Assembly (NCBI RefSeq): GCF_002251855.1
Contig: NZ_NOXW01000014.1
Location: forward strand, 1 to 64,000
Reading direction: 5' to 3'
DNA from: Rhodoferax sp. TH121
Lineage (GTDB): Bacteria > Pseudomonadota > Gammaproteobacteria > Burkholderiales > Burkholderiaceae_C
DNA length: 64,000 bases
Shown: one piece after another, positions 8,543 through 17,840 of the stretch
How the letters are laid out: the number at the start of each line of letters is the position of its first letter
Position numbering within the stretch: position 1 is the stretch's first letter
The notes under the pieces: generated by a model
What the model saw: only the letters and a program-made list of their open reading frames with translations
Told to the model about the DNA's origin: nothing
Database searches by the model: none
Program-made: the position numbers and the translations under genes

Positions 8543-10096
8543 ATGAAACTCAGCCTGAAGCTGCCCCTGGCATTTGCGATCGCCCTAACCTTGCTGTTTG
8601 TGGGGGGGATGTTCGGCATCAGCACCCTCAACAGCGCCGTGCGGACCTACCAAAACGACGTATTGGGCCACGTGGTCGCCAACAAAAAAGCAGCCGACAT
8701 TGCAGGCCACTTTTCCACAGCGATCCAGGAATGGAAAAACGTGCTCTTACGCGGCAAAGAGCCCAAAGATCTGGACCGGTACTGGACTGCCCACCAAGCA
8801 GAGATGAAGGCTGTAACCCAAGGCCTGCAAGAGCTCAACAGCATGCTGGAGCCCGGCCCCTCCAAAGACACGGCGACCAAGCTCACCACGGCCATGCAGT
8901 CCGCAGCCCAGGGCTATGAGGCAGCACTGCAAGCCTACAAGGCCGCCGATGCCGATTACGTCGCAGGCGACAAGGCCGCGCGTGGCAAAGACCGGGATGC
9001 CGTCGCCTTTTTGGGAGAACTGCGCAAGCAACTTTCGGAACAAGAACGCCTGGCCTCTGAGGGCGCCAGTGCTGTGGCGGCCCGCGGCAGCCAGCTGGCC
9101 TATGGCGTCATGGTGCTGGTAACCCTGGCCGGGCTGGTGGGGAGCATTTTTCTGAGCCGGCAAATTGTGCGGCCACTGAATGAGGCCGTAACGGTAGCGG
9201 ACCGTGTTGCCGGGGGTGATCTGACCGCCCAGTTGCAGACCCAGGGGCGTGACGAAGTGGCCGCACTGATGCGCTCGCTGCAATCGATGCAAAACAGCCT
9301 GTCCACCCTTGTGATCAAAGTGCGCGAAGGTTCCCAGGGCGTGGCGTTGGCAAGCTCCGAAATTGCCCAAGGCAACCATGACCTGTCGGCACGCACCGAG
9401 CAGCAGGCCAGCGCACTGGAAGAAGCCGCTGCCAGCATGGAGGAACTCGGCTCGGCCGTGAGTCACAGCGCCGACAACGCACGCCAGGCCAGCCAAATGG
9501 CGGCCAGCGCCTCCACCGTGGCACAGCAGGGTGGCGAGGTGGTGGCCCAAGTGGTGCACACCATGAAGGACATCAATGAGTCTTCCAGCCGGATTTCCGA
9601 AATCATCAGCGTGATTGACGGCATTGCGTTTCAAACCAACATCCTGGCGCTCAACGCGGCGGTGGAAGCGGCACGGGCCGGCGAGCAGGGCCGCGGTTTT
9701 GCCGTGGTGGCCTCTGAGGTGCGGGCGCTGGCCGGGCGCAGCGCCGAGGCTGCCAAAGAGATCAAGAGTCTGATCGGCGCCAGTGTGGCGCGTGTCGAGC
9801 ACGGCACCACCCTGGTGGACCAGGCAGGCAGCACCATGGGCGAGGTGGTGAGCGCTATCCGCCGGGTCACCGACATGGTGGGTGAAATCAGCGCCGCCAG
9901 CACTGAGCAAAACACGGGAGTCGCTCAGGTCAGCGAAGCCGTCTCTCAGATCGACCAAGCCACCCAACAGAACGCAGCACTGGTGGAGCAGATGGCCGCA
10001 GCAGCCAGCGCACTCAAGCAGCAAGCCCAAGACTTGGTGTCGCTGGTGGCCGTCTTCAAAGTGGATGCCGGCCGCCCCACTCTGCTGGCCGCTTAG
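8543..10096 (+). CDS. Methyl-accepting chemotaxis protein
   Basis: A 517-residue inner-membrane chemoreceptor. GGAG lies seven bases before the ATG at 8543. An N-terminal membrane anchor (residues ~6-28) is followed by a four-helix-bundle-like periplasmic sensor of about 160 residues, a second membrane segment ([20 protein letters not shown]), a HAMP domain and a long cytoplasmic coiled coil. The hairpin tip is intact ([20 protein letters not shown]). It has no C-terminal CheR-tethering pentapeptide. The ligand is unknown. It is closely related to the receptor at 36.1 kb in the signalling half. Confidence 0.94.
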   Translation: MKLSLKLPLAFAIALTLLFVGGMFGISTLNSAVRTYQNDVLGHVVANKKAADIAGHFSTAIQEWKNVLLRGKEPKDLDRYWTAHQAEMKAVTQGLQELNSMLEPGPSKDTATKLTTAMQSAAQGYEAALQAYKAADADYVAGDKAARGKDRDAVAFLGELRKQLSEQERLASEGASAVAARGSQLAYGVMVLVTLAGLVGSIFLSRQIVRPLNEAVTVADRVAGGDLTAQLQTQGRDEVAALMRSLQSMQNSLSTLVIKVREGSQGVALASSEIAQGNHDLSARTEQQASALEEAAASMEELGSAVSHSADNARQASQMAASASTVAQQGGEVVAQVVHTMKDINESSSRISEIISVIDGIAFQTNILALNAAVEAARAGEQGRGFAVVASEVRALAGRSAEAAKEIKSLIGASVARVEHGTTLVDQAGSTMGEVVSAIRRVTDMVGEISAASTEQNTGVAQVSEAVSQIDQATQQNAALVEQMAAAASALKQQAQDLVSLVAVFKVDAGRPTLLAA

Positions 10097-10121
10097 GCGG
10101 CCTACATCCGCTGCGCGGGCC

Positions 10122-10826
10122 TCAGTCCGCCCAGTGCAAGGCGTTCAGCGTGTCGGTGTACGCATCAGCGTCCACCGCCGCAATCGGTTCGCCGTGGTTG
10201 TAGCCATAACTCACCAGCAACACCGGACAGCCAGCCGCGCGTGCCGCCTGGGCGTCGTTGCTGGAGTCGCCCACCATCAGCGTGCGCGCGGGCACCGTGC
10301 CCAGCAGGGTGCAGGCAAGCAGCAAGGGCATGGGATCTGGCTTCTTGCGCGCCACCGCATCACCGCCCACCACGTGTAAGAAGAAACCGTCCAGCCCCTT
10401 GTGTCGCAGCAAGGTATTGGCAAAGGCCGTGGGCTTGTTGGTGACACAGACCAGGCGCAGGCCCGCCGCCTGCCATTGCTGCAGGCCCTCACGGGCGCCG
10501 GGGTAGACGGCGGAAAAGTCGCCATTGATGGCCTGGTAGTGGACCTGGTAGCGAGCCCAAGCTTGCTCGTAAAGTGCTACTGAATTTGTAGCTGTTTGCG
10601 CGGCATCTACATGGGCTAGAAGGCTTTTTATCAAGTTCTCCGAGCCTTTTCCCACCATGCGCTCCACCAAGGGGTGGGTGACGGTGAAGTCGGCAAAAGG
10701 CTTGGGGAGGTCGCGCAGCATGCGCTGCAGGGCCTCGACAAAATCACCCAAGGTGTCGACCAGGGTACCGTCCAGGTCCACGATCGCGGCGTCGAACTGG
10801 CGCAGAGGCCAGGGCATCAGAGTCAC
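10122..10826 (-). CDS. gph: Phosphoglycolate phosphatase
   Basis: HAD-family phosphatase that hydrolyses 2-phosphoglycolate. The 234-residue protein has the nucleophile motif DLDGTLVDT (residues 18-26), motif II VTNKPT, motif III Lys in RKKPDPMPLL and motif IV GDSSNDAQAA. The GTG at 10826 is chosen because AAGGAA precedes it and because it overlaps the upstream GGDEF-EAL stop (GTGA); an ATG three codons on is the alternative. Residues ~65-84 are encoded antisense to a dispersed repeat copy, an in-frame insertion in the cap domain. It is part of an rpe-gph-trpE type neighbourhood. Confidence 0.92.
   Translation of the reverse strand: MTLMPWPLRQFDAAIVDLDGTLVDTLGDFVEALQRMLRDLPKPFADFTVTHPLVERMVGKGSENLIKSLLAHVDAAQTATNSVALYEQAWARYQVHYQAINGDFSAVYPGAREGLQQWQAAGLRLVCVTNKPTAFANTLLRHKGLDGFFLHVVGGDAVARKKPDPMPLLLACTLLGTVPARTLMVGDSSNDAQAARAAGCPVLLVSYGYNHGEPIAAVDADAYTDTLNALHWAD
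10576..10634 (+). repeat. Dispersed ~58-bp repeat, copy C (in frame in gph, antisense)
   Basis: Plus-strand order: GCTACTGAATTTGTAGCTG, TTTGCGCGGCATCTAC, GGGCTAGAAGGC, TTTTTATCAA. It begins with an inverted repeat, GCTAC / GTAGC. Its complement codes residues ~65-84 of Gph without a stop or frameshift. Confidence 0.8.
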
Positions 10827-13681
10827 AAGGGTTCCTTTTCTTCTTGGAGAGGGGATGCCTGGGCAGGAACGCCACCGGACCGTATCCAGGCCACCAGCGC
10901 CTGGGCATCCAGGGGGCGACTGAACCAGTAGCCCTGGCCACGTTCGCAGCCCATGGCCAACATCAGGGCCGCCTGTTCGGGCGTCTCGATACCTTCCGCC
11001 ACCGTGCCCAAGCCCAGCGCGCGTGCCATGCGCAAGGTTGCATCAATCAAGACGCGGTGGTATTCACTCTGGCCTGCCTGGCTCACAAACGACCGGTCCA
11101 TCTTCACCGTGTCCACAGGCAGCTCGTGCAGGCAGGACAGCGAGGAATAGCCGGTACCAAAGTCATCGAGCGCAAGCCCCACACCCAGCGCGCGGATATC
11201 GCGCAAAGTCTGCTGCACGGCCTGGTCCTGTGCGGCCAGACTCTCGGTCACTTCCAGCACCAACTGCTGGGGCGCCATGTTGTGGGCGCGCACCGCTTCC
11301 AATATGTCGGCCACCAGCCTTGGCTGGCGCAGCTGCGCGCGCGACAGGTTGACGGCCACGCTGGGCGGCGCCAAGGCGCCGAGTTGTTGCTGCAACTGCT
11401 CAAAGGTGGTGCATGCCTGCTGCAGCACAAACTGGCCCACCGCATCAATCAGGCCGCAGGCCTCGGCCACGGGGATGAAATCCACCGGAGACACCAAACC
11501 ACGCTGGGGGTGCTGCCAGCGCACCAGCGCCTCCACCCCCCGCAAGGTATGGCTGTCCAACTGCACCACGGGTTGGTAGACCACAAACATCTCCCCCAGC
11601 GTGAGCGCTTGGCGCAGGTCGTTCTCCAGCGAGACCGACGCGTTCACGCGCTGGCGCATCGCAGGGTCGAACATGGCATATCGTGCGCGGCCGCTACGTT
11701 TGGCCTCGTACATGGCGATATCCGCATCGCGCAGCACCGCGTCAGCGTCCAGTTCGGCGTGGGTACTGGTCACAATGCCGATGCTCACAGTGGAGCTGAC
11801 GCGATGCCCCTCTACCTGGTAAGGCGCTGCCAGCACATCGAGCAGGCGGCTGGCTACGATCTCGGCATCCAGGTCCCCCCGGATGTCATCCAGCAAAACT
11901 ACAAATTCGTCCCCGCCAATACGGGCCGCCATCTGGGCAAAGTCACTGGTGTGCACAAAGCTGTCGCCAGGGCGCAGGCTGTCTTGCAGGCGCCGCGCAA
12001 TCTGGCGCAGCAGCGCATCGCCCACCGTGTGGCCCAGGGTGTCGTTGACCTGCTTGAAGCGGTCAAAGTCCATGAACAGCACCGCAAAGTTGTAGCCCGG
12101 CTGGACCTGACGCCTGTCAATGGCCAAACGAATCTTTTCCTGCACCACGGCCCGGTTGGGCAGCTCGGTCAGCCCGTCAGTGCGCGCGGCCACCCGCAGT
12201 TGCTGCTCCATCGCCTTCTGGGCATTCACGTCCATGGCCACACCGGCCATGCGCAGGGCGCGCCCCTGCCCATCGCGGTCGGCCACATTGCCGGTGAACA
12301 ACATCCATACCCAGCGCCCGGCTCGGTGCCGGGCCCGTACAGACAACCGGTGCGGCGTATCCGAATCGCGCAAGTGCTGGCGCAAAGACTCCTGCCAGTG
12401 CGGCTGATCGTCCGGATGAATCAGCGCGAACCAGGTGGCAGCGGCCATGTCCAGCTCGCCGGGCTGGTAACCCAAGGTGGCCAAAAACCGGTCATTGCAC
12501 TGGATGGTGTCGGCCACCATATCCCAATGCCAAATGCCCAGACCTGCGCCATCCACGGCCAAACGCAACACCTGTTGCTGGGCGCGCACTTCGGTCATGT
12601 CGGTGGCCACCAACACCCAACCGTTCAGGGTGCCGTCCTCGTCGCTGATGGGCTGCATGTCAACCAAGACCCAGCCCAGCTCGGCGGTACGGGTGGCGAT
12701 GCGGATCTCGCGTTTGATGCCTTTGCTCTGGCGCAACGCCGCGTAGAACTCGGCAAAACGCACGGGATCTGCACTGCGCGCCTTCAACAGGGTGCCGATG
12801 CGCCGTCCCTGGGCCTTGGCCTGGGAATAGCTGGTCAGCCGGCTGAATGCCGCATTCACCCAAACAACCCGGTGAGCCCCATCCGTGATGGCAATCGCAT
12901 TCGAGCTGAGCTCGGCCACCAGGGCCAGCCGTTTCATGTGGTCCGCCTGGCGGGCCAAGGTTTCGTACTGGCGGCGCACCGCCCTGGCAGTGGGCTCCAC
13001 CACGGCGAAAGCCAGTACCCCGCCCAAAACCAAAATGCCCCCCAAGACCCCCCAAATCGTGGACACCACGCGACGGCTGCGGCGCAACACATCGGCGCCA
13101 CTCTCCTGCACCAGCGCATGGGCGGAAAATTCAGCCCGTGTGATCGCTGCGTGTACGTCCTGCAGGTGGCGGGCCAAAGGCGTTCCGGCTGCGTCCCGCG
13201 GAACCTGCTCCAAGCGGGCCCACATGCCATCCCGGCTACCCTGCCAGTCCCGCAATGCTGCCAACACCTCGGGCGCGACAAAAGGCTCACGTTCCGCCTG
13301 TTGCTGCATCAACGCATCGAAGCGGGCAGCTTCGTCACGAGAGCGTTGCAAGGCTGCCGCAAGCGCTTCCTGCCCTGCGGGATCCGCGCCCTGGTGCTGC
13401 TGCAGCGCCGCAGTCACTACGCCGAGGCGCTGGGTCAACACTCGTTGCTCGCCCATCGACTGGAGTATTTCGATATCCAGCTGGCGAATATCCTGCCAAT
13501 GCTGGGACAACCACGCCCGCATGCCACCCAGGACCACCAGCAGCAGCAAGACGCCATACATCGCCAGGCGCACCCGCACGTGCGCGTTGCGCCCCTCCAC
13601 GCCGGACACCGCAAACCAATCGCCCAAAAAATTGGCCTTGTGTGGCTTCACATCCTTGGTGCTCACTGCGTCAGGCGCCAC
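10823..13681 (-). CDS. Membrane PAS-PAS-GGDEF-EAL protein
   Basis: A 952-residue c-di-GMP enzyme. Domains in order: membrane segment ~42-60; a periplasmic helical region resembling the PilJ-type sensor (QRVLTQRL); membrane segment ~212-235; PAS ~250-360; PAS ~375-490; GGDEF ~505-665 with intact RIGGDEF near 590; EAL ~680-935 with EALVRW near 718, the NLSRAQ and DDFGTGYSS motifs and KMDRSF. Both catalytic motifs look complete, so it could be a cyclase, a phosphodiesterase or both. The start is a GTG with no clear ribosome site (uncertain). It lies between rpe (7 bp gap) and gph (4-base overlap), an unusual position. Confidence 0.9.
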   Translation of the reverse strand: MAPDAVSTKDVKPHKANFLGDWFAVSGVEGRNAHVRVRLAMYGVLLLLVVLGGMRAWLSQHWQDIRQLDIEILQSMGEQRVLTQRLGVVTAALQQHQGADPAGQEALAAALQRSRDEAARFDALMQQQAEREPFVAPEVLAALRDWQGSRDGMWARLEQVPRDAAGTPLARHLQDVHAAITRAEFSAHALVQESGADVLRRSRRVVSTIWGVLGGILVLGGVLAFAVVEPTARAVRRQYETLARQADHMKRLALVAELSSNAIAITDGAHRVVWVNAAFSRLTSYSQAKAQGRRIGTLLKARSADPVRFAEFYAALRQSKGIKREIRIATRTAELGWVLVDMQPISDEDGTLNGWVLVATDMTEVRAQQQVLRLAVDGAGLGIWHWDMVADTIQCNDRFLATLGYQPGELDMAAATWFALIHPDDQPHWQESLRQHLRDSDTPHRLSVRARHRAGRWVWMLFTGNVADRDGQGRALRMAGVAMDVNAQKAMEQQLRVAARTDGLTELPNRAVVQEKIRLAIDRRQVQPGYNFAVLFMDFDRFKQVNDTLGHTVGDALLRQIARRLQDSLRPGDSFVHTSDFAQMAARIGGDEFVVLLDDIRGDLDAEIVASRLLDVLAAPYQVEGHRVSSTVSIGIVTSTHAELDADAVLRDADIAMYEAKRSGRARYAMFDPAMRQRVNASVSLENDLRQALTLGEMFVVYQPVVQLDSHTLRGVEALVRWQHPQRGLVSPVDFIPVAEACGLIDAVGQFVLQQACTTFEQLQQQLGALAPPSVAVNLSRAQLRQPRLVADILEAVRAHNMAPQQLVLEVTESLAAQDQAVQQTLRDIRALGVGLALDDFGTGYSSLSCLHELPVDTVKMDRSFVSQAGQSEYHRVLIDATLRMARALGLGTVAEGIETPEQAALMLAMGCERGQGYWFSRPLDAQALVAWIRSGGVPAQASPLQEEKEPL

Positions 13682-13688
13682 ATGGAAG

Positions 13689-14366
13689 TCAGGCAGCCAA
13701 TGCCAGGCGCATGGCGTCGATCACAGCCTTGTAATCGGGCTTGCCGAAGATGGCGCTGCCCGCCACAAAGGTGTCGGCGCCCGCGTCGGCCACGCGGCGG
13801 ATGTTGTCAGTCTTGATGCCGCCGTCCACCTCCAGGCGGATGTCTTTGCCGCAGGCATCGATACGCTTGCGGACATCTTCGATCTTGCGCAGCGCCGAAT
13901 CGATGAAACTCTGGCCACCGAAACCGGGGTTCACACTCATGATGAGGATGAGGTCGATGTCGTCGATCACCCAGTCCAGCACGTCCAGTGGCTCGGCGGG
14001 GTTAAACACCAGGCCGGCCTTGACACCCTTGCTTTTGATGGCCTGGATGCTGCGGTGCACATGACCCGAAGCGTCAGGGTGGAAGCTGATGTAATCGGCC
14101 CCCGCCTCGGCAAAGCTGGCAGCCAGGGCATCCACTGGCGAAATCATCAGATGCACGTCAATCGGCACCACCACACCGGCCGCCGTCTTGGCGTGCGGCT
14201 TCAAGGCGCTGCAAATCATGGGGCCGAAGGTCAGGTTGGGCACGTAATGGTTGTCCATCACGTCGAAGTGGATCCAGTCCGAACCCGCGTCAATGACGGC
14301 TTTGACCTCTTCCCCCAGGCGGGCGAAGTCGGCAGACAGGATGGAGGGGGCGATGCGGTACGTCAT
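13689..14366 (-). CDS. rpe: Ribulose-phosphate 3-epimerase
   Basis: Interconverts ribulose 5-phosphate and xylulose 5-phosphate. The 225-residue TIM barrel has the family motifs: [15 protein letters not shown] at the start, the metal ligands in [17 protein letters not shown] and DVHLMI, then [11 protein letters not shown] and EVDGGI. It is divergent from apaG, 58 bases away, and first in the rpe / GGDEF-EAL / gph unit. Confidence 0.96.
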   Translation of the reverse strand: MTYRIAPSILSADFARLGEEVKAVIDAGSDWIHFDVMDNHYVPNLTFGPMICSALKPHAKTAAGVVVPIDVHLMISPVDALAASFAEAGADYISFHPDASGHVHRSIQAIKSKGVKAGLVFNPAEPLDVLDWVIDDIDLILIMSVNPGFGGQSFIDSALRKIEDVRKRIDACGKDIRLEVDGGIKTDNIRRVADAGADTFVAGSAIFGKPDYKAVIDAMRLALAA

Positions 14367-14424
14367 GGCAGGGGCTTGGAATGGGTGTTGACAGGGGCAT
14401 TATTTTCGCAGGTAGCATTGGCCC

Positions 14425-14817
14425 ATGGCCAAATACGAATTTCTGGTGGAAGTCAGCCCCCAGTACCTGCCCGACCAATCGGCACCCGCTGACGACCTGT
14501 ATGTGTTCGCGTACACCATCACCATCACCAACACGGGGGACGTGCCAGCGCAGCTGATTGCACGCACCTGGAACGTCAACGATGCCAATGGCCACACCGA
14601 AAAGGTCAAGGGCCTGGGCGTGGTCGGCCAACAGCCCCTGCTCAAGCCCGGCCAGGCCTTTGAATACACCAGCGGAACCCGCCTGCGCACGCCCACCGGC
14701 ACCATGCACGGCAGCTTTTTCTGCGTGGCTGAAGACGGCGAAAAATTCGACGCCGACATCCCCATGTTTGTGCTGGATGCCTTGAGCGATGCGGGTGGCT
14801 CCCGCACCTTGCACTGA
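14425..14817 (+). CDS. apaG: ApaG protein
   Basis: A 130-residue immunoglobulin-like beta-sandwich protein of the ApaG/DUF525 family, with the typical FAYTITITNTGD strand, the ARTWNVNDANG turn and the GTMHGSFFCVAEDGEKFDADIP block (in part: GTMHGSFFC). The family is linked to Co2+ resistance and Mg2+ homeostasis, and eukaryotic homologues recognise polymerase delta or F-box targets; its biochemistry in bacteria is unclear. Its TGA overlaps the next ATG by one base (TGATG). Confidence 0.93.
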   Translation: MAKYEFLVEVSPQYLPDQSAPADDLYVFAYTITITNTGDVPAQLIARTWNVNDANGHTEKVKGLGVVGQQPLLKPGQAFEYTSGTRLRTPTGTMHGSFFCVAEDGEKFDADIPMFVLDALSDAGGSRTLH

Positions 14818-16814
14818 TGGCCACGCCCGCGGTGCCCAGCGACATCGCCACGCTGCTGGAGACACTGAACCCCGAGGCCGGGCTGGTGGAGCGCCATGTC
14901 TGGCTGATCGGCCTGCTGGAATGGATTCGTGGCAACCAGGGCGCACCTGCCGCCGCCGTGGCACGGGTAGACCTGCTGCTGGATCTGCTGGACGCCCGCC
15001 CGCAAACGGCCCAGAAGCTGCAAGCATGGTGGCGTGCCCTGCTACACACGGTGGACGGCAGCACGCTGCTCTCGGACTATGGCTTTGGCTCACGCAATGC
15101 CTTTGTCAGCGAGCTGGTGGACCGCCTGCACCACAAGCTGTTGCCGGCCACACCCGAGACGGCGGACGCCTCCGAGTTGTTTGGCCTGGTGCTGGACGAT
15201 GCCCACGACGCGCAATGGCTGGCGGCGCTGCCCACCACCACCCTGCAGCGCCTGGCCAAGCTGCTGAGCTTGCCTGCCGTAGGCCCGAAGGCCGCGCAAC
15301 ACCCCGGCCTGACCCACTGGCACAGCACCCTGCTGGACGCCATGACCTTTTGCACCAGCCAGATCCGCGCCGCCGGTTTCTCACCGGAAATCCGCTTGCG
15401 CATGAGCCACCCGGCGCGTGAAGCCAGCCCCTTCCACCGCCTGGCGGCCGATCTGGACGCCGTGCGCGACGCTTGGCTGGCCGGACAGGACACACAGGCT
15501 GCGGTGCACCAGTTCCGCAGCCAGCTCGAAGCCTGCCGCCACGCCGCCGCATCGGTCTACACCCACCTGGACGCGCACGGCATCTCGGTGGACCTGGTGT
15601 TTCGCCTGCGCCAGCTGCGCGAGCGCGTGCTGCGCGTGCGCGCCCTGCTGGACTGTTTGCTGGACGACGACAGCCACCGCGCCAGCGCGCGCCTGCTTTC
15701 CCACCTGGCCAGCGTGAGCCAGGAGCAGCGCAGCATTGGCGCGCTGGTGGCCTCCAACTCCTCGCTCTTGGCCGCCAAGGTGGCTGAGCGCAGCAGTGAG
15801 ACCGGCGAGCACTACATCACCCGCACCCGCGCCGAGTACCGCACCATGCTGGCCAACGCCGCGGGAGGGGGCGCACTGACTGCGCTCACCACCGCCATGA
15901 AGTTCGGCATCATGGCGCTGGGTCTGTCGGCCTTCTGGGGCGGCTTTTGGGCGGGGGTGTCATATGCAGTGAGCTTTGTGCTGATCCAGCTGCTGCACTT
16001 CACCTTGGCCACCAAACAACCCGCCATGACGGCACCAGCCATGGCCGCCAAGCTCAAGGACATTGCCGATGCGCAGGCGCTGGGCGCCTTTGTGGACGAA
16101 GTCACCCACCTGGTGCGCTCGCAGGTAGCCGCCGTCATTGGCAACGTGGCGGTGGTGTTTCCGGTAGCCATCGCCTTGTCGGCCGCCATGGTCCTGGCGC
16201 TGGGCGCCCCCATGATCAGTGAGGACCGCGCCCATTACGTGCTGCAATCGCTCACGCTGACTGGTCCCTCGCTGCTGTTTGCGGCCTTCACGGGGGTACT
16301 GCTGTTCTCCAGCAGCATCATTGCGGGATGGGTGGAAAACTGGTTTGTGCTGCACCGGCTGGACTCCGCCATCCGCCACAACCCGCGCATCACCGCATGG
16401 CTGGGGCTGGCCCGGGCCGACCGCTGGGCCCTGTTCATGCGGCGCAATATCTCGGGCCTGGCCGCCAACATCTCGCTGGGTTTCATGCTCGGCCTAGTGC
16501 CCCCCATCCTGGCCTTTCTGGGCCCGGCGCTGGACGTGCGCCACGTCACCCTGTCGGCCGGCCAGCTGGGGGCAGCCTGCGCCGCCCTGGGCTGGGAGGT
16601 CGTGAAGAACCCCGCCCTGTGGTGGGCCGCAGCCAGCATTCCCTTCATCGGCATGCTCAATGTGGGCGTGAGTTTTTACCTCGCCTTCCGCGTGGCGCTG
16701 CAAGCTCACAACGTGTCGGGTGTGGGGCGCTCGCGTATCCAGGGCGCCGTCTGGGCGCGCCTGCGCCAGGCCCCCGGCAGCTTCTTTTGGCCCGCCCGCG
16801 ACAGCGGGGCCTGA
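14817..16814 (+). CDS. Multi-spanning membrane protein of the 'site-specific recombinase' (SpecificRecomb) family
   Basis: A 665-residue protein matching what databases call site-specific recombinase Gcr-like (PF10136, from memory). The first ~320 residues are helical and soluble. The rest has at least five hydrophobic segments (for example FGIMALGLSAFWGGFWAGVS, VFPVAIALSAAMVLALG, LLFAAFTGVLLFSSSIIAG, NISLGFMLGLVPPILAFLG, FIGMLNVGVSFYLAF). I see no tyrosine- or serine-recombinase catalytic motif, so the recombinase label is doubtful; it reads as an inner-membrane protein of unknown role. Coupled to apaG by a one-base overlap and followed by thiL after 6 bp. Confidence 0.75.
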   Translation: MATPAVPSDIATLLETLNPEAGLVERHVWLIGLLEWIRGNQGAPAAAVARVDLLLDLLDARPQTAQKLQAWWRALLHTVDGSTLLSDYGFGSRNAFVSELVDRLHHKLLPATPETADASELFGLVLDDAHDAQWLAALPTTTLQRLAKLLSLPAVGPKAAQHPGLTHWHSTLLDAMTFCTSQIRAAGFSPEIRLRMSHPAREASPFHRLAADLDAVRDAWLAGQDTQAAVHQFRSQLEACRHAAASVYTHLDAHGISVDLVFRLRQLRERVLRVRALLDCLLDDDSHRASARLLSHLASVSQEQRSIGALVASNSSLLAAKVAERSSETGEHYITRTRAEYRTMLANAAGGGALTALTTAMKFGIMALGLSAFWGGFWAGVSYAVSFVLIQLLHFTLATKQPAMTAPAMAAKLKDIADAQALGAFVDEVTHLVRSQVAAVIGNVAVVFPVAIALSAAMVLALGAPMISEDRAHYVLQSLTLTGPSLLFAAFTGVLLFSSSIIAGWVENWFVLHRLDSAIRHNPRITAWLGLARADRWALFMRRNISGLAANISLGFMLGLVPPILAFLGPALDVRHVTLSAGQLGAACAALGWEVVKNPALWWAAASIPFIGMLNVGVSFYLAFRVALQAHNVSGVGRSRIQGAVWARLRQAPGSFFWPARDSGA

Positions 16815-16820
16815 GGCACC

Positions 16821-17837
16821 ATGGCCGGGCTGGGCGAGTTTGAGCTGATTGCACGTTACTTCCAGCGCCCACAGCGGCCACTGGACGATGGCGTGGCGCT
16901 GGGCGTGGGTGATGACTGCGCCCTGCTGCAGCCCACGCCGGGCATGCAATGGGCCGTGAGCAGCGACATGCTGATCAGTGGCCGCCACTTCTTTGCCGAC
17001 GTGGACCCGCGCACCCTTGGCCACAAGGCCCTGGCCGTGAACCTGAGCGACCTGGCCGCCTGCGGCGCCCGCCCGCGCGCTTTCACGCTGGCCTTGGCCC
17101 TGCCCGAGGCACGCGCAGAGTGGCTGCAGCCCTTTGCCGAAGGCCTGTTCGCGCTGGCCGATGCCCATGGCTGCGCGCTGATAGGCGGCGACACCACACG
17201 CGGCCCACTCAACATCTGCATCACCGTGATGGGCGAAGTCCCGCCCGGCCAGGCCCTGCTGCGCAGCGGCGCCCAGGTGGGCGACGATGTGTACGTGAGC
17301 GGCACGCTGGGCGATGCCGCGCTGGCGCTGCAGTGCCTGCAAGGCAAGGCCCACTTGCCACCTGCTCTGCTGACTGCAGCCCGGCAGCGGCTGGAGCAGC
17401 CCACGCCGCGCGTGGCCCTGGGTCTGGCGCTGTGTGGTGTAGCCACGGCGGCAGCCGATGTGAGCGACGGCCTGCTGGGCGACCTGGGCCACATCCTCAC
17501 CCAAAGCGGCGTAGGCGCCACTGTGGAGGCTGAAATCGCTATTAAATTAATAGCTGCCTGCGCAGACAATACGGGCTCAAAAGGCCAATTTGATACAAAA
17601 ATACCCGATGCACTGGCTTTGCAGTGTGTGCTGGCTGGCGGGGACGATTACGAGCTGGTCTTCACTGCGCCGCCCGCACGGGCAGCGGCAGTACAGGCAG
17701 CAGCACAGGCCAGCGGCACCCCGGTCACCCGCATCGGCCGCACCGAGGCGGCTGGCGGTGTGCGCGTGGTGGATGGCAATGGTGCCCAGCTGCCCGGCCC
17801 CTGGGCCAGCTTTGACCACTTTGCTGCCCCACCCTGA
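16821..17837 (+). CDS. thiL: Thiamine-monophosphate kinase
   Basis: Phosphorylates thiamine monophosphate to the active diphosphate. The 338-residue protein has the PurM/ThiL fold motifs: GEFELIARYF at the start, VGDDCALL, SSDMLISGRHF, KALAVNLSDLAACGA, IGGDTT, the ISDGL-equivalent VSDGLLGDLGHI, and GGDDYELVFT. Residues ~240-259, before the GGDDYE motif, are encoded in frame by a dispersed repeat copy (17538-17596) and have no counterpart in typical ThiL. In relatives thiL is often followed by pgpA; here pgpA is 12 kb away. Confidence 0.94.
   Translation: MAGLGEFELIARYFQRPQRPLDDGVALGVGDDCALLQPTPGMQWAVSSDMLISGRHFFADVDPRTLGHKALAVNLSDLAACGARPRAFTLALALPEARAEWLQPFAEGLFALADAHGCALIGGDTTRGPLNICITVMGEVPPGQALLRSGAQVGDDVYVSGTLGDAALALQCLQGKAHLPPALLTAARQRLEQPTPRVALGLALCGVATAAADVSDGLLGDLGHILTQSGVGATVEAEIAIKLIAACADNTGSKGQFDTKIPDALALQCVLAGGDDYELVFTAPPARAAAVQAAAQASGTPVTRIGRTEAAGGVRVVDGNGAQLPGPWASFDHFAAPP
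17538..17596 (+). repeat. Dispersed ~59-bp repeat, copy D (in frame in thiL)
   Basis: Order of blocks: GCTATTAAATTAATAGCTGC, CTGCGCAGAC, ACGGGCTCA, AAGGCCAATTTGATAC. The first 17 bases form an inverted repeat (GCTATTA/TAATAGC). It encodes the pattern AIKLIAACADNTG in ThiL. Confidence 0.85.
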
Positions 17838-17840
17838 GCC

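Noticed and set aside
10844..13816. 990-codon open frame on the plus strand
   Set aside because: It is antisense to the GGDEF-EAL gene, has no recognisable domains, and is explained by high GC at codon positions.
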